Shown here: in pieces, positions 27,195 to 39,155 of the stretch
Position numbering within the stretch: position 1 is the stretch's first letter
Layout of the letters: every line of letters starts with the position of its first letter
DNA from: Yersinia massiliensis
Lineage (GTDB): Bacteria > Pseudomonadota > Gammaproteobacteria > Enterobacterales > Enterobacteriaceae
DNA: 64,000 bases
NCBI RefSeq assembly: GCF_003048255.1
Contig: NZ_CP028487.1
Location: forward strand, 310,001 to 374,000
Direction of reading: 5' to 3'
Translations under genes and position numbers: made by a program
Notes under the pieces: generated by a model
What the model was told of the DNA's origin: nothing
Database searches by the model: none
Seen by the model: only the letters and a program-made list of their open reading frames with translations

Positions 27195-28406
27195 TTATTT
27201 GGTGATACGTGCTGCTGCGTCGTTCAGTGCAGCTTCCACGGTTTGACGCCCAGTAATGGCGTTCAGCACCGCACTACGGGTGGCATACCAGAAGGCGGCC
27301 ATTTGTGGAATATTCGGCATGATTTCGCCTTTAGTGGCGTTATCCATGGTAGCCGCAATACGAGGGTCTTTTGCCAATTGTTCTTGGAATGACTTCAGTG
27401 CTACTGCGCCTAAAGGCTTGTCTTTGTTGACTTCAGCCAGACCTTGGTCAGTAATCAGGTAGTTTTCCAAGAATTCAGTAGCGAGTTCTTTATTCGGGCT
27501 GGCGGCATTAATCCCTGCCGTCAGAACACCGACGAATGGCTTAGAGGGTTGTCCATGGAAGGTTGGCAGTAAGGTCACGCCATAATTAATTTTGCTCTTA
27601 TCAATGTTGGACCATGCCCATGGGCCATTGATGGTCATCGCTGTTTCACCTTTATTAAAGGCTGCTTCTGCGATGGAGTAATCGGTATCCGCATTGATGT
27701 GCTTATTTTTCACCAGATCGACAATAAATTGCAGACCTGCTTTCGCACCGGCATTGTTCACGCCCACGTTTTTCACGTCGTAAACACCGTTTTCAGATTT
27801 GAAGGCGTAACCGCCATCAGCCGCAATGAGTGGCCAAGTGAAGTAGGGTTCTTGCAGGTTCCACATGATGGCGCTTTTGCCATTGGCACGCAGTGTTTTA
27901 TCCAGCGCAGGGATCTCTTCCCATGTCTTAGGCGCTTCTTTGACCAAGTCTTTATTGTAAATCAGTGACAGCGCTTCGACTGCCACAGGGTAACCAATCA
28001 ACTTGCCATTAAAGCGAACGGCATCCCAAGTGAACGGGAACAGTTTTTCTTGGAAGGCTTTTGACGGCGTCAATTCAGCCAGTAAGCCAGACTGCGCGTA
28101 GCCGCCAAAACGGTCATGCGCCCAGAAGATGATATCTGGGCCATCACCCGTTGCGGCGACTTGCGGGAATTTCTCTTCTAATTTATCTGGATGCTCGACG
28201 GTGACTTTGATGCCGGTGTCTTTCTCAAATTTCTTACCGACTTCTGCCAGCCCGTTATAGCCTTTATCACCATTGATCCAGATAACCAGTTTACCTTCTT
28301 CAATTTTGGCAAAAGCAGAGGAAGAGAGCACCAGCGTCGTTAACGCTGAAAGGGCCAAAACACGTGCGGTCTTACTTATGCCGGATTTTGTGAAGCTGCG
28401 AGTCAT
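27195..28406 (-). CDS. malE: Maltose-binding periplasmic protein MalE
   Basis: A 403-residue precursor. Residues 1-33 are a Sec signal peptide, with a basic n-region, a [14 protein letters not shown] core and cleavage after AFA. The mature protein opens [19 protein letters not shown], identical to E. coli over this stretch. It binds maltose and maltodextrins in the periplasm and delivers them to MalFGK2; it also interacts with the Tar receptor in E. coli. It is the first gene of malEFG and starts at the divergent, MalT-controlled region shared with malK. Confidence 0.98.
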   Translation of the reverse strand: MTRSFTKSGISKTARVLALSALTTLVLSSSAFAKIEEGKLVIWINGDKGYNGLAEVGKKFEKDTGIKVTVEHPDKLEEKFPQVAATGDGPDIIFWAHDRFGGYAQSGLLAELTPSKAFQEKLFPFTWDAVRFNGKLIGYPVAVEALSLIYNKDLVKEAPKTWEEIPALDKTLRANGKSAIMWNLQEPYFTWPLIAADGGYAFKSENGVYDVKNVGVNNAGAKAGLQFIVDLVKNKHINADTDYSIAEAAFNKGETAMTINGPWAWSNIDKSKINYGVTLLPTFHGQPSKPFVGVLTAGINAASPNKELATEFLENYLITDQGLAEVNKDKPLGAVALKSFQEQLAKDPRIAATMDNATKGEIMPNIPQMAAFWYATRSAVLNAITGRQTVEAALNDAAARITK

Positions 28407-29162
28407 AATCCAATCCTTTTATCCAATTTTGTGGGTACTCACTTTTTGGTGAACCATTATTGGCAATTAAGTTTGCCTGCTGTTTTCAGGCCGCTGTTGC
28501 CTTGAGTCACTCAGTGAGGAGGGTGTGGCAGCGTTGCAAAAATGTTGAGCTGCAAACAAGTTATTACACTGACTAATACATTACGCTGACATATTGAGTC
28601 ACAACCGGATACAGCATCATCCTCCCCCCCTCTACGCCCCCCAGCGAGTAAATGTGAGCCAGTTAACATTGCTGCCTATTCTGTGGTGTTAGGCACAATA
28701 ATGTAGGTCGAAATTTGCAAGGGAGATCACGTATTTGTATTTACGGTGGAACTTCTACCCCACCTATTCGTTCCCTCATCCTCCCATCTCCTCCCCCATG
28801 AAAAACTTTGTTACGGATGATTACCAAACAGTCGCACTGCCGCATTATCGCCAACATTGAAAAAACAGCCCTCATTGAAAAGCAGCGCCAGCGCCATCGC
28901 AGCTAAGTGGCCCCTTTAATGTGGTTGTTTGGTTAGTTTTTACCCAGCCAGATCAAGACGTTGAAGCGTTAATTAACGTGCAGCCCTATACTCAGGCCGC
29001 GACGTCGTCCGGGGCAACCGGCTCAAAGCTTGGCGGAACGACGCGTAGCAAGAGAGTCATCAGGGCTGGGAGTTATCGACGGGCTATGCCGGGATTTGCT
29101 TCCGCCATTTTTCTTCATTCAAGTTTTTTGAAAAGTTGTTTGCGTAAGCAAAGGAGTAACAG
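28407..29162. promoter_or_regulatory. Divergent malE / malK-lamB control region
   Basis: A 756-bp gap with no gene. Two clusters read on the minus strand match the MalT core GGAKGA: 28616-28648 (GGGGGGAGGATGATG) and 28773-28799 (GGGGGAGGAGATGGGAGGAT). A CRP-like site, AAATGTGAGCCAGTTAACAT, lies at about 28650-28669. In E. coli, CRP between distal and proximal MalT sites repositions MalT for both promoters, and the layout here fits that. The malK-proximal 250 bp (28920-29160) has an open frame without coding character and is probably leader. An AAAGGAG ribosome site precedes malK. Confidence 0.75.
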
Positions 29163-30278
29163 ATGGCTAATGTAACGCTGAGTGGCGTTTATAAGGCCTT
29201 TGGTGAGGCTGTGATTTCCAGAGATATCAATTTGGAAATCGATGACGGTGAATTTGTGGTGTTTGTTGGCCCATCCGGATGTGGAAAGTCAACGCTGCTG
29301 CGGATGATTGCCGGTCTTGAGGACATTACCTCGGGTGAGTTGTTGATTGGCGGTAAGCGCATGAACGATGTACCGCCTTCTGAGCGCGGCATCGGCATGG
29401 TGTTTCAGTCCTATGCACTTTATCCCCATCTGTCTGTGGCCGAAAACATGTCGTTTGGCCTGAAATTGGCGGGCGCAAAGAAAGCCGAAATCAACCAACG
29501 GGTGAATCAGGTAGCAGAAGTGCTACAGCTGGCTCACCTGTTGGACCGCCGGCCAAAAGCGTTATCAGGCGGGCAGCGTCAGCGTGTGGCGATTGGCCGT
29601 ACCTTGGTCGCGGAGCCCGATGTTTTCTTGCTCGATGAACCGTTATCTAACTTGGATGCCGCACTACGAGTGCAGATGCGCATTGAGATATCGCGCCTCC
29701 ATAAGCGCCTGCAACGCACCATGATTTACGTCACCCATGATCAGGTCGAAGCCATGACATTGGCCGACAAAATTGTGGTGCTCGATGCGGGCAATGTTGC
29801 GCAGGTAGGTAAGCCACTCGAGCTGTACCACTACCCAGCCAATCGCTTTGTCGCGGGCTTTATCGGCTCGCCAAAAATGAATTTTTTACCGGTTAAAGTG
29901 ACCGCCGTTGAACCAAACCAAGTGCAAATAGAGCTACCCAACCCAAATGGCCAATTAGTGTGGCTACCGGTAGAGGGCACTCGGGTTCATGTCGGCGCGA
30001 ATATGTCTTTGGGGATCCGCCCGGAACATTTGCTGCCAAGCAGCGCCTCTGAAGTCACGCTGGAAGGCGAGATTCAAGTGGTCGAGCAACTGGGTAACGA
30101 GACTCAAATTCATATCCAAATCCCGGCAATACGTCAGAACCTGGTTTACCGCCAGAACGACGTGGTGCTGGTAGAAGAAGGTGCAACATTCGCCATCGGT
30201 TTGCCTCCACAACGTTGTCATCTGTTCCGTGAAGATGGCACTGCGTGTAAACGGCTTTACCAAGAGCTGGGTGTCTAG
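29163..30278 (+). CDS. malK: Maltose ABC transporter ATPase MalK
   Basis: A 371-residue ATPase subunit. It carries Walker [10 protein letters not shown] (36-44), the Q-loop, the signature [13 protein letters not shown] (about 134-146), Walker [13 protein letters not shown] (about 153-164) and the switch His in VTHDQVEAM. The C-terminal regulatory domain (about 240-371) binds MalT and unphosphorylated EIIA-Glc in E. coli, linking transport to mal gene expression and inducer exclusion. It is the first gene of malK-lamB-malM, divergent from malEFG. Confidence 0.98.
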   Translation: MANVTLSGVYKAFGEAVISRDINLEIDDGEFVVFVGPSGCGKSTLLRMIAGLEDITSGELLIGGKRMNDVPPSERGIGMVFQSYALYPHLSVAENMSFGLKLAGAKKAEINQRVNQVAEVLQLAHLLDRRPKALSGGQRQRVAIGRTLVAEPDVFLLDEPLSNLDAALRVQMRIEISRLHKRLQRTMIYVTHDQVEAMTLADKIVVLDAGNVAQVGKPLELYHYPANRFVAGFIGSPKMNFLPVKVTAVEPNQVQIELPNPNGQLVWLPVEGTRVHVGANMSLGIRPEHLLPSSASEVTLEGEIQVVEQLGNETQIHIQIPAIRQNLVYRQNDVVLVEEGATFAIGLPPQRCHLFREDGTACKRLYQELGV

Positions 30279-30310
30279 TGATAGCAACGCCCTGCGACGG
30301 AAAATGTTAA

Positions 30311-31636
<1,326 letters not shown>

Positions 31637-31647
31637 CAGTCGTGTTG

Positions 31648-31669
31648 CAGCCGTCCTTAGGGGCGGCTG
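31648..31669 (+). promoter_or_regulatory. Hairpin between lamB and malM
   Basis: CAGCCGTCC and GGGCGGCTG form a 9-bp stem (one G-T pair) around TTAG, followed by a weak CCTGTTTT. This is probably an attenuator or 3'-end protector of lamB mRNA. About 100 bp further on, GGCAACTTGAAGTTTGACGGG resembles an ERIC end. Confidence 0.55.
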
Positions 31670-31847
31670 TCCTGTTTTGATGAGGTGGGTTACGGCCCGT
31701 TTCCAATAAGATAAAGCGAGACACCCGCAATCATTCAAGTGGTCGCCAAGGTGCAGGCAACTTGAAGTTTGACGGGAATCATTGGTTAACTCTGCCGACC
31801 TTGCCTGTGCACAGTTAGCGCTGACGCTCAATGTATAAGGTATAACA

Positions 31848-32762
31848 ATGAAAAAGAATCTGCTGACACTCTGTTTGGCATTGGCTCTAGGGGTCACCGC
31901 ACCTCTGGCAGTGCAGGCCGAATCAACGATATCTCCGGCGAATGTGTCTATCGCGCCGACAATCAGTACTGCCACTCTACAGCAGTTGCCGTGGCAGCCA
32001 TTAGTGCCACCTACAACGCAAGACGTCAAACTTACGTCTGTCAGCCCACAAATCTCGCAAGGGAACATTGAAGGTGCGGTTGCGGCCTTTGCATTGCCCG
32101 CAGACCGTGGCTCGATGGAAATCACGCTCAGTAGCCTAGTGGCGGATAACCAGTTGTACTCGCCAAGCGTCTTGGTGCTCGATGAGCAAATGCGCCCAGC
32201 AGCTTATTATCCTGCCAGCTATTTCACCTATGAAAAAGCCGGCATCATGACCAGCGACCGTCTGCAAGGGGTGATGAAACTGACACCTGCGTTGGGCCAG
32301 AAACAGATTTATCTGTTGGTCTATACCACCCGTGAAGATCTGGCTAAAACCACTAAGCTGCTCGATCCCGCTAAGGCTTATGCCATGGGCGTGGGTAACG
32401 CAGTACCGGACATCCCAGATCCAATTGCTAAGCATACGCCTACGGGCAACCTAAAAATCAAAGCCACTGCCGAGCAAGGCATGGGTAACGTGATGATAGG
32501 CTTAATTCAGTCAGCACCGGCTTCGCCTCCTGTTGTGGTAGGCAGCACACAAACTGCGGCGGTCGCGGCACCAGCGCCAGCGCCTGTGAAACCGGCAGAA
32601 CCGATGCTGAGCGAGACTGAAAACTACTTCAACCAAGCGATTAAAGACGCGGTGAAATCCGGTGATGTCGATAAGGCGCTGAAATTGTTGAACGAGGCGG
32701 AACATTTGGGCTCAACTTCAGCCCGAAAAACCTTTATTGGCAGTGTAAAAGGCAAGGGTTAA
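31848..32762 (+). CDS. malM: Periplasmic protein MalM
   Basis: A 304-residue exported protein with a typical signal peptide (MKKNLLTLCLALALGVTAPLAV, cleavage after VQA near residue 25). It is the last gene of malK-lamB-malM, and its E. coli counterpart is maltose-induced and periplasmic with unknown function. A proline/alanine-rich linker (about residues 225-245) separates a beta-rich N-terminal domain from a helical C-terminal segment containing ENYFNQAIKDAVKSGDVDKAL. It ends at a strong terminator. Confidence 0.92.
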   Translation: MKKNLLTLCLALALGVTAPLAVQAESTISPANVSIAPTISTATLQQLPWQPLVPPTTQDVKLTSVSPQISQGNIEGAVAAFALPADRGSMEITLSSLVADNQLYSPSVLVLDEQMRPAAYYPASYFTYEKAGIMTSDRLQGVMKLTPALGQKQIYLLVYTTREDLAKTTKLLDPAKAYAMGVGNAVPDIPDPIAKHTPTGNLKIKATAEQGMGNVMIGLIQSAPASPPVVVGSTQTAAVAAPAPAPVKPAEPMLSETENYFNQAIKDAVKSGDVDKALKLLNEAEHLGSTSARKTFIGSVKGKG

Positions 32763-32793
32763 TCCCGGCACTGCCGAATATGGCTAGATGATT

Positions 32794-32818
32794 GGTGCGC
32801 TTTGGCGCACCTTTTTTT
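32794..32818 (+). terminator. malK-lamB-malM terminator
   Basis: GGTGCGC and GCGCACC form a 7-bp stem around TTTG, followed by seven Ts. Confidence 0.93.
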
Positions 32819-33040
32819 ATGGGGCGGTATGTGCAGCGACTGCGCCTTATCTTGTTTTATGCAATATCTTCTTTACCCGATGACCTCTCTAGAGCTTCGA
32901 TGCTGCGCATCCTTTTGCTGAATTTATCGGCGTTAATTGGTTGTTGTGGTTATGATAATCAGATGCCGCCCTTGGCTCATTCTGCGCTACAATAGCGCTC
33001 TCTTTCGTCATTATTAAATCCCCAGCAGGGAGCTAGTCGC

Positions 33041-33556
33041 ATGTCTATCGGCGATGCATCAATTTTAAAGCCTATCGAATGGTGTGCCATTGAACAGCCC
33101 GATATTCCCGCCAATATTGCTGATTGGTTGATGGAATTAGGCTCAATGACTCGGCGCTTTGAGCAGCATTGCCAGCGAGTCCATGTCGAACCGCAACGTG
33201 AATGCTTCGTGACACGCGATGAATTAGGTGAAGATGCGGCACATTTACCCGTAAGTGAACGCTATTGGCTGCGGGAAATCATCTTATGTGGTGATAATGA
33301 ACCTTGGCTACTGGGGCGCACGGTCATTCCCGAAGAAACCTTGTCAGGCCCAGACCGTGCGCTGGTGGATTTAGGGACGATACCGCTCGGGCGCTATTTA
33401 TTTGGTGGCGATAATTTAACGCGGGATTATATTCAGGTAGGGCGGCAGAATGCGCTATGGGCGCGCCGCTCATTGCTACGCCTATCAGGCAAACCCTTGT
33501 TACTGACAGAAGTTTTTTTACCGGCCTCGCCGCTTTATTCGGTTTTTGCAGGCTGA
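33041..33556 (+). CDS. ubiC: Chorismate--pyruvate lyase UbiC
   Basis: A 171-residue lyase (165 in E. coli) that removes pyruvate from chorismate to form 4-hydroxybenzoate, the first step of ubiquinone synthesis. Family landmarks are [34 protein letters not shown] in two segments, the substrate-pocket region IPLGRYLF, and [21 protein letters not shown] near the end. A GGGAG ribosome site lies 8 bp upstream. It is followed 30 bp later by ubiA, the next enzyme, and the two form an operon. Confidence 0.95.
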   Translation: MSIGDASILKPIEWCAIEQPDIPANIADWLMELGSMTRRFEQHCQRVHVEPQRECFVTRDELGEDAAHLPVSERYWLREIILCGDNEPWLLGRTVIPEETLSGPDRALVDLGTIPLGRYLFGGDNLTRDYIQVGRQNALWARRSLLRLSGKPLLLTEVFLPASPLYSVFAG

Positions 33557-33586
33557 GTTGGCTGTGAGATTTAGGAGATGGATAAA

Positions 33587-34453
33587 TTGAAGGGAAGTAT
33601 TGACCAAAGCAAATGGCGGGCTTATTGCCGTTTGATGCGCATCGATAAGCCGATTGGCTCCTTATTATTGTTGTGGCCGACATTGTGGGCGCTATGGTTG
33701 GCGGGGCAAGGCATTCCTGAGGTTCAGATACTGATTGTTTTTGTCTTAGGGGTCTTCTTCATGCGCGCGGCGGGCTGCGTCGTCAATGATTATGCTGACA
33801 GGAATATTGATGGCTATGTGAAGCGTACGGCCTCTCGGCCGCTGCCCAGCGGTGCCATTAGTGAAAAAGAGAGCAAGATCCTGTTCGTCACCTTGGTACT
33901 GCTTTCGTTTGGCTTAGTCTTAACCCTGAATCGCATGACCATCGGGCTATCACTGGCGGCACTGGCGCTGGCTTGGGTGTACCCGTTTATGAAAAGGGTT
34001 ACCCATCTACCTCAGGTGGTTTTGGGGGCTGCTTTTGGTTGGTCAATCCCGATGGGATTCGCGGCAGTCAGCGAAAGTTTGCCCTTAGTTTGTTGGCTAC
34101 TATTCTTGGCCAATATCTGCTGGACGGTCGCTTACGATACGCAATATGCGATGGTTGATCGTGATGATGACCTCAAAATTGGGGTTAAATCTACTGCCAT
34201 TCTCTTTGGTCAACATGACAAACTGATCATTGGATTGTTGCAATTAGCGACATTGGTACTGATGGTCGCCGTTGGCTGGCTGATGAATCTGGGCGGGGCA
34301 TTTTATTGGTCATTACTGCTCGCAGGGGCGCTGTTTGTTCATCAGCAGAAGTTGATTGCTCAACGTGAGCGTGATGCCTGCTTCCGAGCATTTCTAAACA
34401 ATAACTATGTGGGATTGGTGCTATTTTTAGGCATTCTGGTGAGCTACCTATAA
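33587..34453 (+). CDS. ubiA: 4-hydroxybenzoate octaprenyltransferase UbiA
   Basis: An integral-membrane prenyltransferase that attaches the polyprenyl tail to 4-hydroxybenzoate. Both Asp-rich motifs are present, [10 protein letters not shown] near residue 70 and [16 protein letters not shown] near 190, with about nine membrane spans. The start needs a decision. ATG 33578 directly abuts its AGGAG, too close to work well, whereas the in-frame TTG at 33587 has 9-bp spacing and gives a length and N-terminus close to E. coli. I therefore call TTG, moderately sure. It ends just before a hairpin and a 17-bp tandem repeat. Confidence 0.94.
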   Translation: MKGSIDQSKWRAYCRLMRIDKPIGSLLLLWPTLWALWLAGQGIPEVQILIVFVLGVFFMRAAGCVVNDYADRNIDGYVKRTASRPLPSGAISEKESKILFVTLVLLSFGLVLTLNRMTIGLSLAALALAWVYPFMKRVTHLPQVVLGAAFGWSIPMGFAAVSESLPLVCWLLFLANICWTVAYDTQYAMVDRDDDLKIGVKSTAILFGQHDKLIIGLLQLATLVLMVAVGWLMNLGGAFYWSLLLAGALFVHQQKLIAQRERDACFRAFLNNNYVGLVLFLGILVSYL

Positions 34454-34457
34454 AAAA

Positions 34458-34486
34458 TGGCCAGAGGGTAAGTCTGGCCACTTTTA
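34458..34486. terminator. ubiA terminator, probably bidirectional
   Basis: TGGCCAGA and TCTGGCCA form an 8-bp stem with a 7-nt loop. CTTTTA follows on the plus strand and six or more Ts follow on the minus strand, so it can end both ubiA and the convergent plsB. Confidence 0.85.
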
Positions 34487-34556
34487 TTGTTTGCTAACCG
34501 ATACTGTTTGCTAACCAATATTGTTTAGCTAACAGTATTGTCACGCTAACCGATTA
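34487..34556. repeat. Degenerate 17-bp tandem repeat between ubiA and plsB
   Basis: Three 17-bp units (34487-34503, 34504-34520, 34521-34537) and a 19-bp fourth unit (34538-34556) share TGTTTGCTAACCGATA-like sequence. The last unit reaches into the plsB stop codon. This is a candidate length-variable locus. Confidence 0.75.
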
Positions 34557-37019
34557 ATTTTCCGATTTATCTTCTTCAGGTTCTGGCAACTGTTCGCTGG
34601 TTTCCGCTGGCATACTGACACTCTCAATCGTCAGCTTCACTTCCGGCGTCATCAAGGCGCTCAACATATTATAAACTTCCAATGTCTGTGCCTGAACAGC
34701 ATCACCCGTATCACTGATATAACCTTCTTCACGCAGTGTGCCCACCAACGTTGAGAAGACGGCTTTATCAAAGAATTCAGGTGCGTTAATGCCATGCAGA
34801 ACTGACAAACGTTGCGCCATGATACGGCTCTCTTTCTCCAGCGCCCCACGATTGATACTTGGATTTGCACTGAGTAACGACAGCGTAATCGCGTAACGTT
34901 GCAGTGTTTCTCGGACACCCGCAGCCAATAATTGCAGTGGACGAATACGGGCTGGATTCAGCACCAACTCATTCCCTTTGTCGCAAATAAGCTGCTGACG
35001 CGCCAGTTCATCAACCAAGGTATCCAGCGTATGCGGTAACTGCTCTTTGCTGTAATGCAGGAACAATTCGGCTTTTAGCATCGGATAAATCATGCCAATC
35101 TGACGCAGCAACTCAGCGCGAGTAATGCGGCGGTGGTACATCACCATGCTGGCAATCAGCGACGGTAACATCAGCAAGTGCTGGATATTATTGCGGTAAT
35201 AAGTCATCAGCACGGCTTGTTCCCGTGGCAGGATGATGATGTCACCGATATTGTCTTTCTCCACCTCGAACTTATTCATATTCAAGGCGTGATTCAGTAA
35301 CTCTTCCGGCGTTTTATCCGGAACAGTGACGTCTTTCGCGTAAGGTACGTTGCGCATCAATTGCAGGTAGCAATCGAGTTGCTCAAGTAACTGCTCGCGA
35401 GTCAGTGAGCGCTGGCGTGAGGCCAATAATGCGGTAGAGCAGAGGTTCATGGCGTTTGCCGCTGCCGCATTGTTGATTCTAACCATGATCTTGCCAGCCA
35501 AATCATTCACTGCTGGTGTCAGCCAAGTTGGACGCTGTGCTTCAATCGGATCGATAGCATCCCGCCATTGCGGCACATTCGTGTTCAAGTAGGTGGTCAG
35601 CGGAATGGGTTCACCAAAGTTAACATAGCCCTGACCGAGATTACGTAACTTGCGCAAGCCACGTAGCATCTGCAGTAAGTTCTCTTTCTCTTTGGTCGCA
35701 CCACGCAGTTCTTTGGCGTAAGTGCCCACTTCCATGACATGCTCGTAGCCAATATAAATGGGCACTAAGGTAATGGGGCGTGACCCACCACGAAGCATGG
35801 CCTGAATGGTCATCGACAGCGTGCCGGTTTTAGGCTCTAACAAACGACCCGTGCGTGAACGGCCGCCTTCAACAAAGTATTCTACCGAATAGCCACGCGT
35901 AAACAGCTCACCCAAATACTCACGGAACACCGTTGAATAGAGTTTATTGCCTTTAAAAGTACGGCGGATAAAGAACGCACCCAAACGGCGGAAAATCGGG
36001 CCAGCAGGCCAGAAGTTAAGGTTAATACCGGCAGCAATATGAGGAGGTACTAACCCTTGATGATAGAGCACGTAGGAGAGCAGCAAATAATCCATATGGC
36101 TGCGATGGCAAGGCACATAAACAATCTCATGGCCATCTTGCGCCAACTGCCGTACTCGCTCAGCGTTATGGACGTTGATGCCTTGATACAGGCGGTTCCA
36201 TGTCCAGCTCAATACCCTGTCAGATAGACGTACGGCTTCATAAGAGAAGTTTGCCGCAATCTCTTCCATCAACGTAATGGCATTTTGCTGTGCTTTCTCG
36301 TGGGATATTTTTTTAGTCCGCGCTTCATCGGCAACGGCTTTTTCAATCGCTTTAGAGGCCAGCAGCTTATTGAACAGATCCTGACGGGCTGGCAAACTTG
36401 GGCCGACCGCCGCCAAACGCTGACGAGAGAAGTGCATCCGCGCCACGCGAGCCAGTTTATGAGCGATTGTTTTATCTGTGCCATGCTCACTGGCCATCCG
36501 GCGCAGTGACACCGTGGTTGAGAACCGGACAAAACTATCGCGGCCTAGCCACAAGACAGCAAAGAACTTCTCAACGCCGTTCAATACCCGCAGATGAGGT
36601 GTGCCGTGACCTTCGCGCCCAGGTGAGCGACCAAACATCACGGAAACCGGTAGCATCTGGATATCTAATTCCGGATTATTACGATGTAAATCCAAATAAT
36701 CGTGGAATAACTTCACTGACTCTTGTTTTGGTGCGTAATAGCGAAAGACCCTTGGACCATTATCGATAAAGACATGGCTTGGGAGTTGTACGCCATCAAT
36801 TTCCAATGGAATCAAAGGGTCGGGCAGATCTTGTGCCTGACATTGCGCTCGCAAAGTCAGCAAATCTGCCTTGGAATTATAAGGTAAAACGTACAGAATT
36901 GGACGAGATGGGTCTAACCCTAACTCAGTCACAGGATCTGCCGGAATAACCTTGCTTTTTACCAACAATTTAAGTGGTAAATTCAATAACTTATAATATA
37001 TTTTACGCCAACCTGACAT
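34554..37019 (-). CDS. plsB: Glycerol-3-phosphate acyltransferase PlsB
   Basis: An 821-residue inner-membrane enzyme (807 in E. coli) that acylates sn-glycerol 3-phosphate at position 1 to start phospholipid synthesis. The acyltransferase signature HRSHMD (HX4D motif) is in [16 protein letters not shown] near residue 305. Motif [13 protein letters not shown] and the P-containing [13 protein letters not shown] follow in the usual order. The last 15 residues are Glu-rich. It diverges from dgkA, and the two together support lipid turnover. It converges on ubiA. Confidence 0.97.
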   Translation of the reverse strand: MSGWRKIYYKLLNLPLKLLVKSKVIPADPVTELGLDPSRPILYVLPYNSKADLLTLRAQCQAQDLPDPLIPLEIDGVQLPSHVFIDNGPRVFRYYAPKQESVKLFHDYLDLHRNNPELDIQMLPVSVMFGRSPGREGHGTPHLRVLNGVEKFFAVLWLGRDSFVRFSTTVSLRRMASEHGTDKTIAHKLARVARMHFSRQRLAAVGPSLPARQDLFNKLLASKAIEKAVADEARTKKISHEKAQQNAITLMEEIAANFSYEAVRLSDRVLSWTWNRLYQGINVHNAERVRQLAQDGHEIVYVPCHRSHMDYLLLSYVLYHQGLVPPHIAAGINLNFWPAGPIFRRLGAFFIRRTFKGNKLYSTVFREYLGELFTRGYSVEYFVEGGRSRTGRLLEPKTGTLSMTIQAMLRGGSRPITLVPIYIGYEHVMEVGTYAKELRGATKEKENLLQMLRGLRKLRNLGQGYVNFGEPIPLTTYLNTNVPQWRDAIDPIEAQRPTWLTPAVNDLAGKIMVRINNAAAANAMNLCSTALLASRQRSLTREQLLEQLDCYLQLMRNVPYAKDVTVPDKTPEELLNHALNMNKFEVEKDNIGDIIILPREQAVLMTYYRNNIQHLLMLPSLIASMVMYHRRITRAELLRQIGMIYPMLKAELFLHYSKEQLPHTLDTLVDELARQQLICDKGNELVLNPARIRPLQLLAAGVRETLQRYAITLSLLSANPSINRGALEKESRIMAQRLSVLHGINAPEFFDKAVFSTLVGTLREEGYISDTGDAVQAQTLEVYNMLSALMTPEVKLTIESVSMPAETSEQLPEPEEDKSEN

Positions 37020-37145
37020 GACAACTTGAAGCCTCTTGTTAGCAATTCATCGCAAGGATACCAGAAACTGGTTTTTAGATCTGTGGTGATGAGACAACAG
37101 AAAGCGGTAAAAATCATCATCTCCTTAAGATAAAGGCAATAAAAC

Positions 37146-37514
37146 ATGGCAAATCAGTTAACAGGGCTAACCCGAATCTACAAAGCAGCGGGTTATTCTG
37201 CGAAAGGCTTAATCGCAGCTTGGCACAATGAAGCGGCTTTTCGCCAAGAGGCTGTCGTTGCGCTCGTGGCTATCATACTGGCGTTCTGGCTAGATTTAGA
37301 TGCTGTAGCCCGCATTTTATTGATTGGTAGCGTTGTTCTAGTGATTATTATTGAAGTTATCAATAGTGCAATTGAAGCGGTAGTCGACCGTATCGGCAGT
37401 GAGTTTCATGAGCTATCCGGCAGGGCTAAAGATATGGGCTCTGCTGCCGTGTTTTTAGCTGTTCTGCTGGCTATTTTTGTCTGGATATCTGTACTTTGGC
37501 ACCATTTGAGTTGA
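37146..37514 (+). CDS. dgkA: Diacylglycerol kinase DgkA
   Basis: A 122-residue prokaryotic diacylglycerol kinase with an amphipathic N-terminal helix and three membrane spans. Catalytic-site residues sit in NSAIEAVVDRIG (about 72-83) and the following SGRAKDMGSAAV. It rephosphorylates diacylglycerol released during membrane-derived oligosaccharide and lipopolysaccharide modification, returning it to phospholipid synthesis. It is divergent from plsB, with about 125 bp between them holding both promoters, and lies 146 bp before lexA. Confidence 0.97.
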   Translation: MANQLTGLTRIYKAAGYSAKGLIAAWHNEAAFRQEAVVALVAIILAFWLDLDAVARILLIGSVVLVIIIEVINSAIEAVVDRIGSEFHELSGRAKDMGSAAVFLAVLLAIFVWISVLWHHLS

Positions 37515-37613
37515 CGCTATGGCGCATAAAGCCGCGGCGAGTTCACAACAGGACACAATTAAGCTGTGATTAATCCCTGTTTTTATTCACTCTTTGGTTC
37601 CCAATATCCGCTT

Positions 37614-37654
37614 ACCTGTATATACTCACAGCAAAACTGTATAAACAAACAGGG
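37614..37654 (+). promoter_or_regulatory. Two SOS boxes upstream of lexA
   Basis: CTGTATATACTCACAG (37616-37631) and CTGTATAAACAAACAG (37637-37652) both fit CTG-N10-CAG and lie just before the lexA ATG at 37661. The double site is the pattern of autoregulated E. coli lexA. Confidence 0.93.
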
Positions 37655-37660
37655 GGCGGA

Positions 37661-38269
37661 ATGAAAGCACTTACGACCAGACAGCAAGAGGTTTATGACC
37701 TGGTGCGCGATCACTTGGCGCAAACTGGTATGCCACCGACCCGTGCTGAAATTGCGCAGCGTCTGGGATTTCGTTCTCCTAACGCTGCTGAAGAGCATTT
37801 AAAAGCATTGGCCCGTAAAGGCGTGATAGAGATTGTCTCTGGCGCTTCGCGTGGCATTCGTTTGCTGATGGAAGAAGAAGAGGGCCTGCCACTGATTGGG
37901 CGGGTTGCTGCAGGTGAACCACTGCTGGCACAGCAACACATCGAAGGGCACTATAAAGTTGATCCTTCAATGTTTAAGCCGAGCGCAGATTTTCTGCTGC
38001 GGGTTAATGGAATGTCGATGAGAGATATCGGTATTCTGGATGGCGATCTACTAGCCGTACATAAAACGCAGGATGTGCGGAACGGGCAAGTGGTTGTGGC
38101 ACGTATCGATGATGAAGTGACAGTAAAACGCCTTAAAAAGCAGGGTAGCATCGTACAGCTGCTGCCAGAGAACAGCGAGTTTGAGCCGATCGTCGTTGAT
38201 CTGCGCGAACAAAGCTTCACCATTGAGGGATTGGCTGTTGGCGTCATCCGTAATGGGGACTGGATCTGA
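37661..38269 (+). CDS. lexA: LexA, SOS repressor
   Basis: A 202-residue repressor. The winged helix (1-70) includes the recognition helix [13 protein letters not shown]. The self-cleavage site Ala84-Gly85 (RVAAGEP) and the catalytic Ser119 (GMSMRD) and Lys156 (VTVKRLK) are at E. coli positions. It represses DNA-repair genes and is cleaved when RecA filaments form on single-stranded DNA. Two SOS boxes overlap its promoter. Unlike E. coli, no dinF follows. A perfect 12-bp hairpin ends the unit and csbD is next. Confidence 0.98.
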   Translation: MKALTTRQQEVYDLVRDHLAQTGMPPTRAEIAQRLGFRSPNAAEEHLKALARKGVIEIVSGASRGIRLLMEEEEGLPLIGRVAAGEPLLAQQHIEGHYKVDPSMFKPSADFLLRVNGMSMRDIGILDGDLLAVHKTQDVRNGQVVVARIDDEVTVKRLKKQGSIVQLLPENSEFEPIVVDLREQSFTIEGLAVGVIRNGDWI

Positions 38270-38282
38270 ATTAATTGACCGC

Positions 38283-38312
38283 AATATACCCTTCCCATCA
38301 GAAGGGTATATT
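38283..38312 (+). terminator. lexA downstream hairpin
   Basis: AATATACCCTTC and GAAGGGTATATT pair perfectly over 12 bp around CCATCA, 13 bp after the stop. No long T-tract follows, so it is terminator-like rather than certain. Confidence 0.7.
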
Positions 38313-38635
38313 ATCCATTTCCCTACAATCTTTCTTATCATATTTAAATTGAGAGCATTCCGATAATACATTATTACCTGCTGTTTTAACTGAATATTCT
38401 CAGTCGCTATTTTTGCTTTCTTGATCTAAATCCAGTCATTAATATCAACCAGCCTTTAATTATCAGTCTCCTCTGCTATAGTTATTCCTACGATAAATAT
38501 TTCTACTGATGCTTAAATAAGTTAATAACTATAAATTATTAGTTTATATAGATGGCGTTAGATGCTTATTAATATGGAAAATATTTATCGTGTTGAATTA
38601 AATAAACTGACTAATCCAAAGATTACGGAGATATC
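38313..38635. other. AT-rich gap in place of dinF
   Basis: About 320 bp of strongly AT-rich DNA where E. coli has dinF. I find no dinF remnant in any frame. The csbD promoter must lie at its right end, with AATTACGGAG-type ribosome sequence before 38636. Confidence 0.55.
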
Positions 38636-38845
38636 ATGAACAAAGATCAAGCTGACGGTAACTGGAAGCAGTTTAAAGGTAAAGTGAAAGAGAAATGGGG
38701 TAAGCTGACTGACGATGACCTGACGGTTATTGAAGGAAAGCGTGACCAACTGGTCGGTAAAATCCAGGAGAAATACGGCTATCAGAAAGAGCAGGCTGAG
38801 AAAGAAGTGAAGGCCTGGGAAGACCACAGCAAATATCGCTGGTAG
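38636..38845 (+). CDS. yjbJ: CsbD-family stress protein YjbJ
   Basis: A 69-residue hydrophilic CsbD-domain protein. It opens MNKDQADGNWKQFKGKVKE and contains KLTDDDLTVIEGKRDQLVGKI and YGYQKEQAEKEV, nearly identical to E. coli YjbJ. Family members are small, charged, stress-induced proteins (sigma-S or sigma-B regulated) of unknown biochemical role. It stands alone between lexA and zur, flanked by AT-rich gaps. ACGGAG lies 6 bp upstream. Confidence 0.93.
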   Translation: MNKDQADGNWKQFKGKVKEKWGKLTDDDLTVIEGKRDQLVGKIQEKYGYQKEQAEKEVKAWEDHSKYRW

Positions 38846-39155
38846 TCACATCACTAAATGGAATTAATCTGATATCGATACAAATGATTCGAATTTCTGC
38901 ATGCTAGAATAATCACTATTAATTAAATAAGCCTCATATCGGTTGTTTAACTAAATTTATTATTCAATCATCTTTGATGATGCATGTTAATAATAGAGTC
39001 TATATTAGGATTTTCATTGGAATGATTGTTTGTATCGACGCGACACAAGGATGTGTCTCATATTTGCTGGTCATGGCTAATATTAAAAATAAGGCTGCCG
39101 TGATATCGACGACAGCTTAAACGAGATTCTTGGGCGTTGCTCTCTTTTGCCTCAA
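38846..39155. other. AT-rich intergenic region, csbD to zur
   Basis: 310 bp without a credible gene or clear terminator. Confidence 0.5.

Noticed and set aside
28921..29175. 84-codon frame before malK
   Set aside because: Overlaps the malK start, has no homology, and lies in the mal control/leader region.
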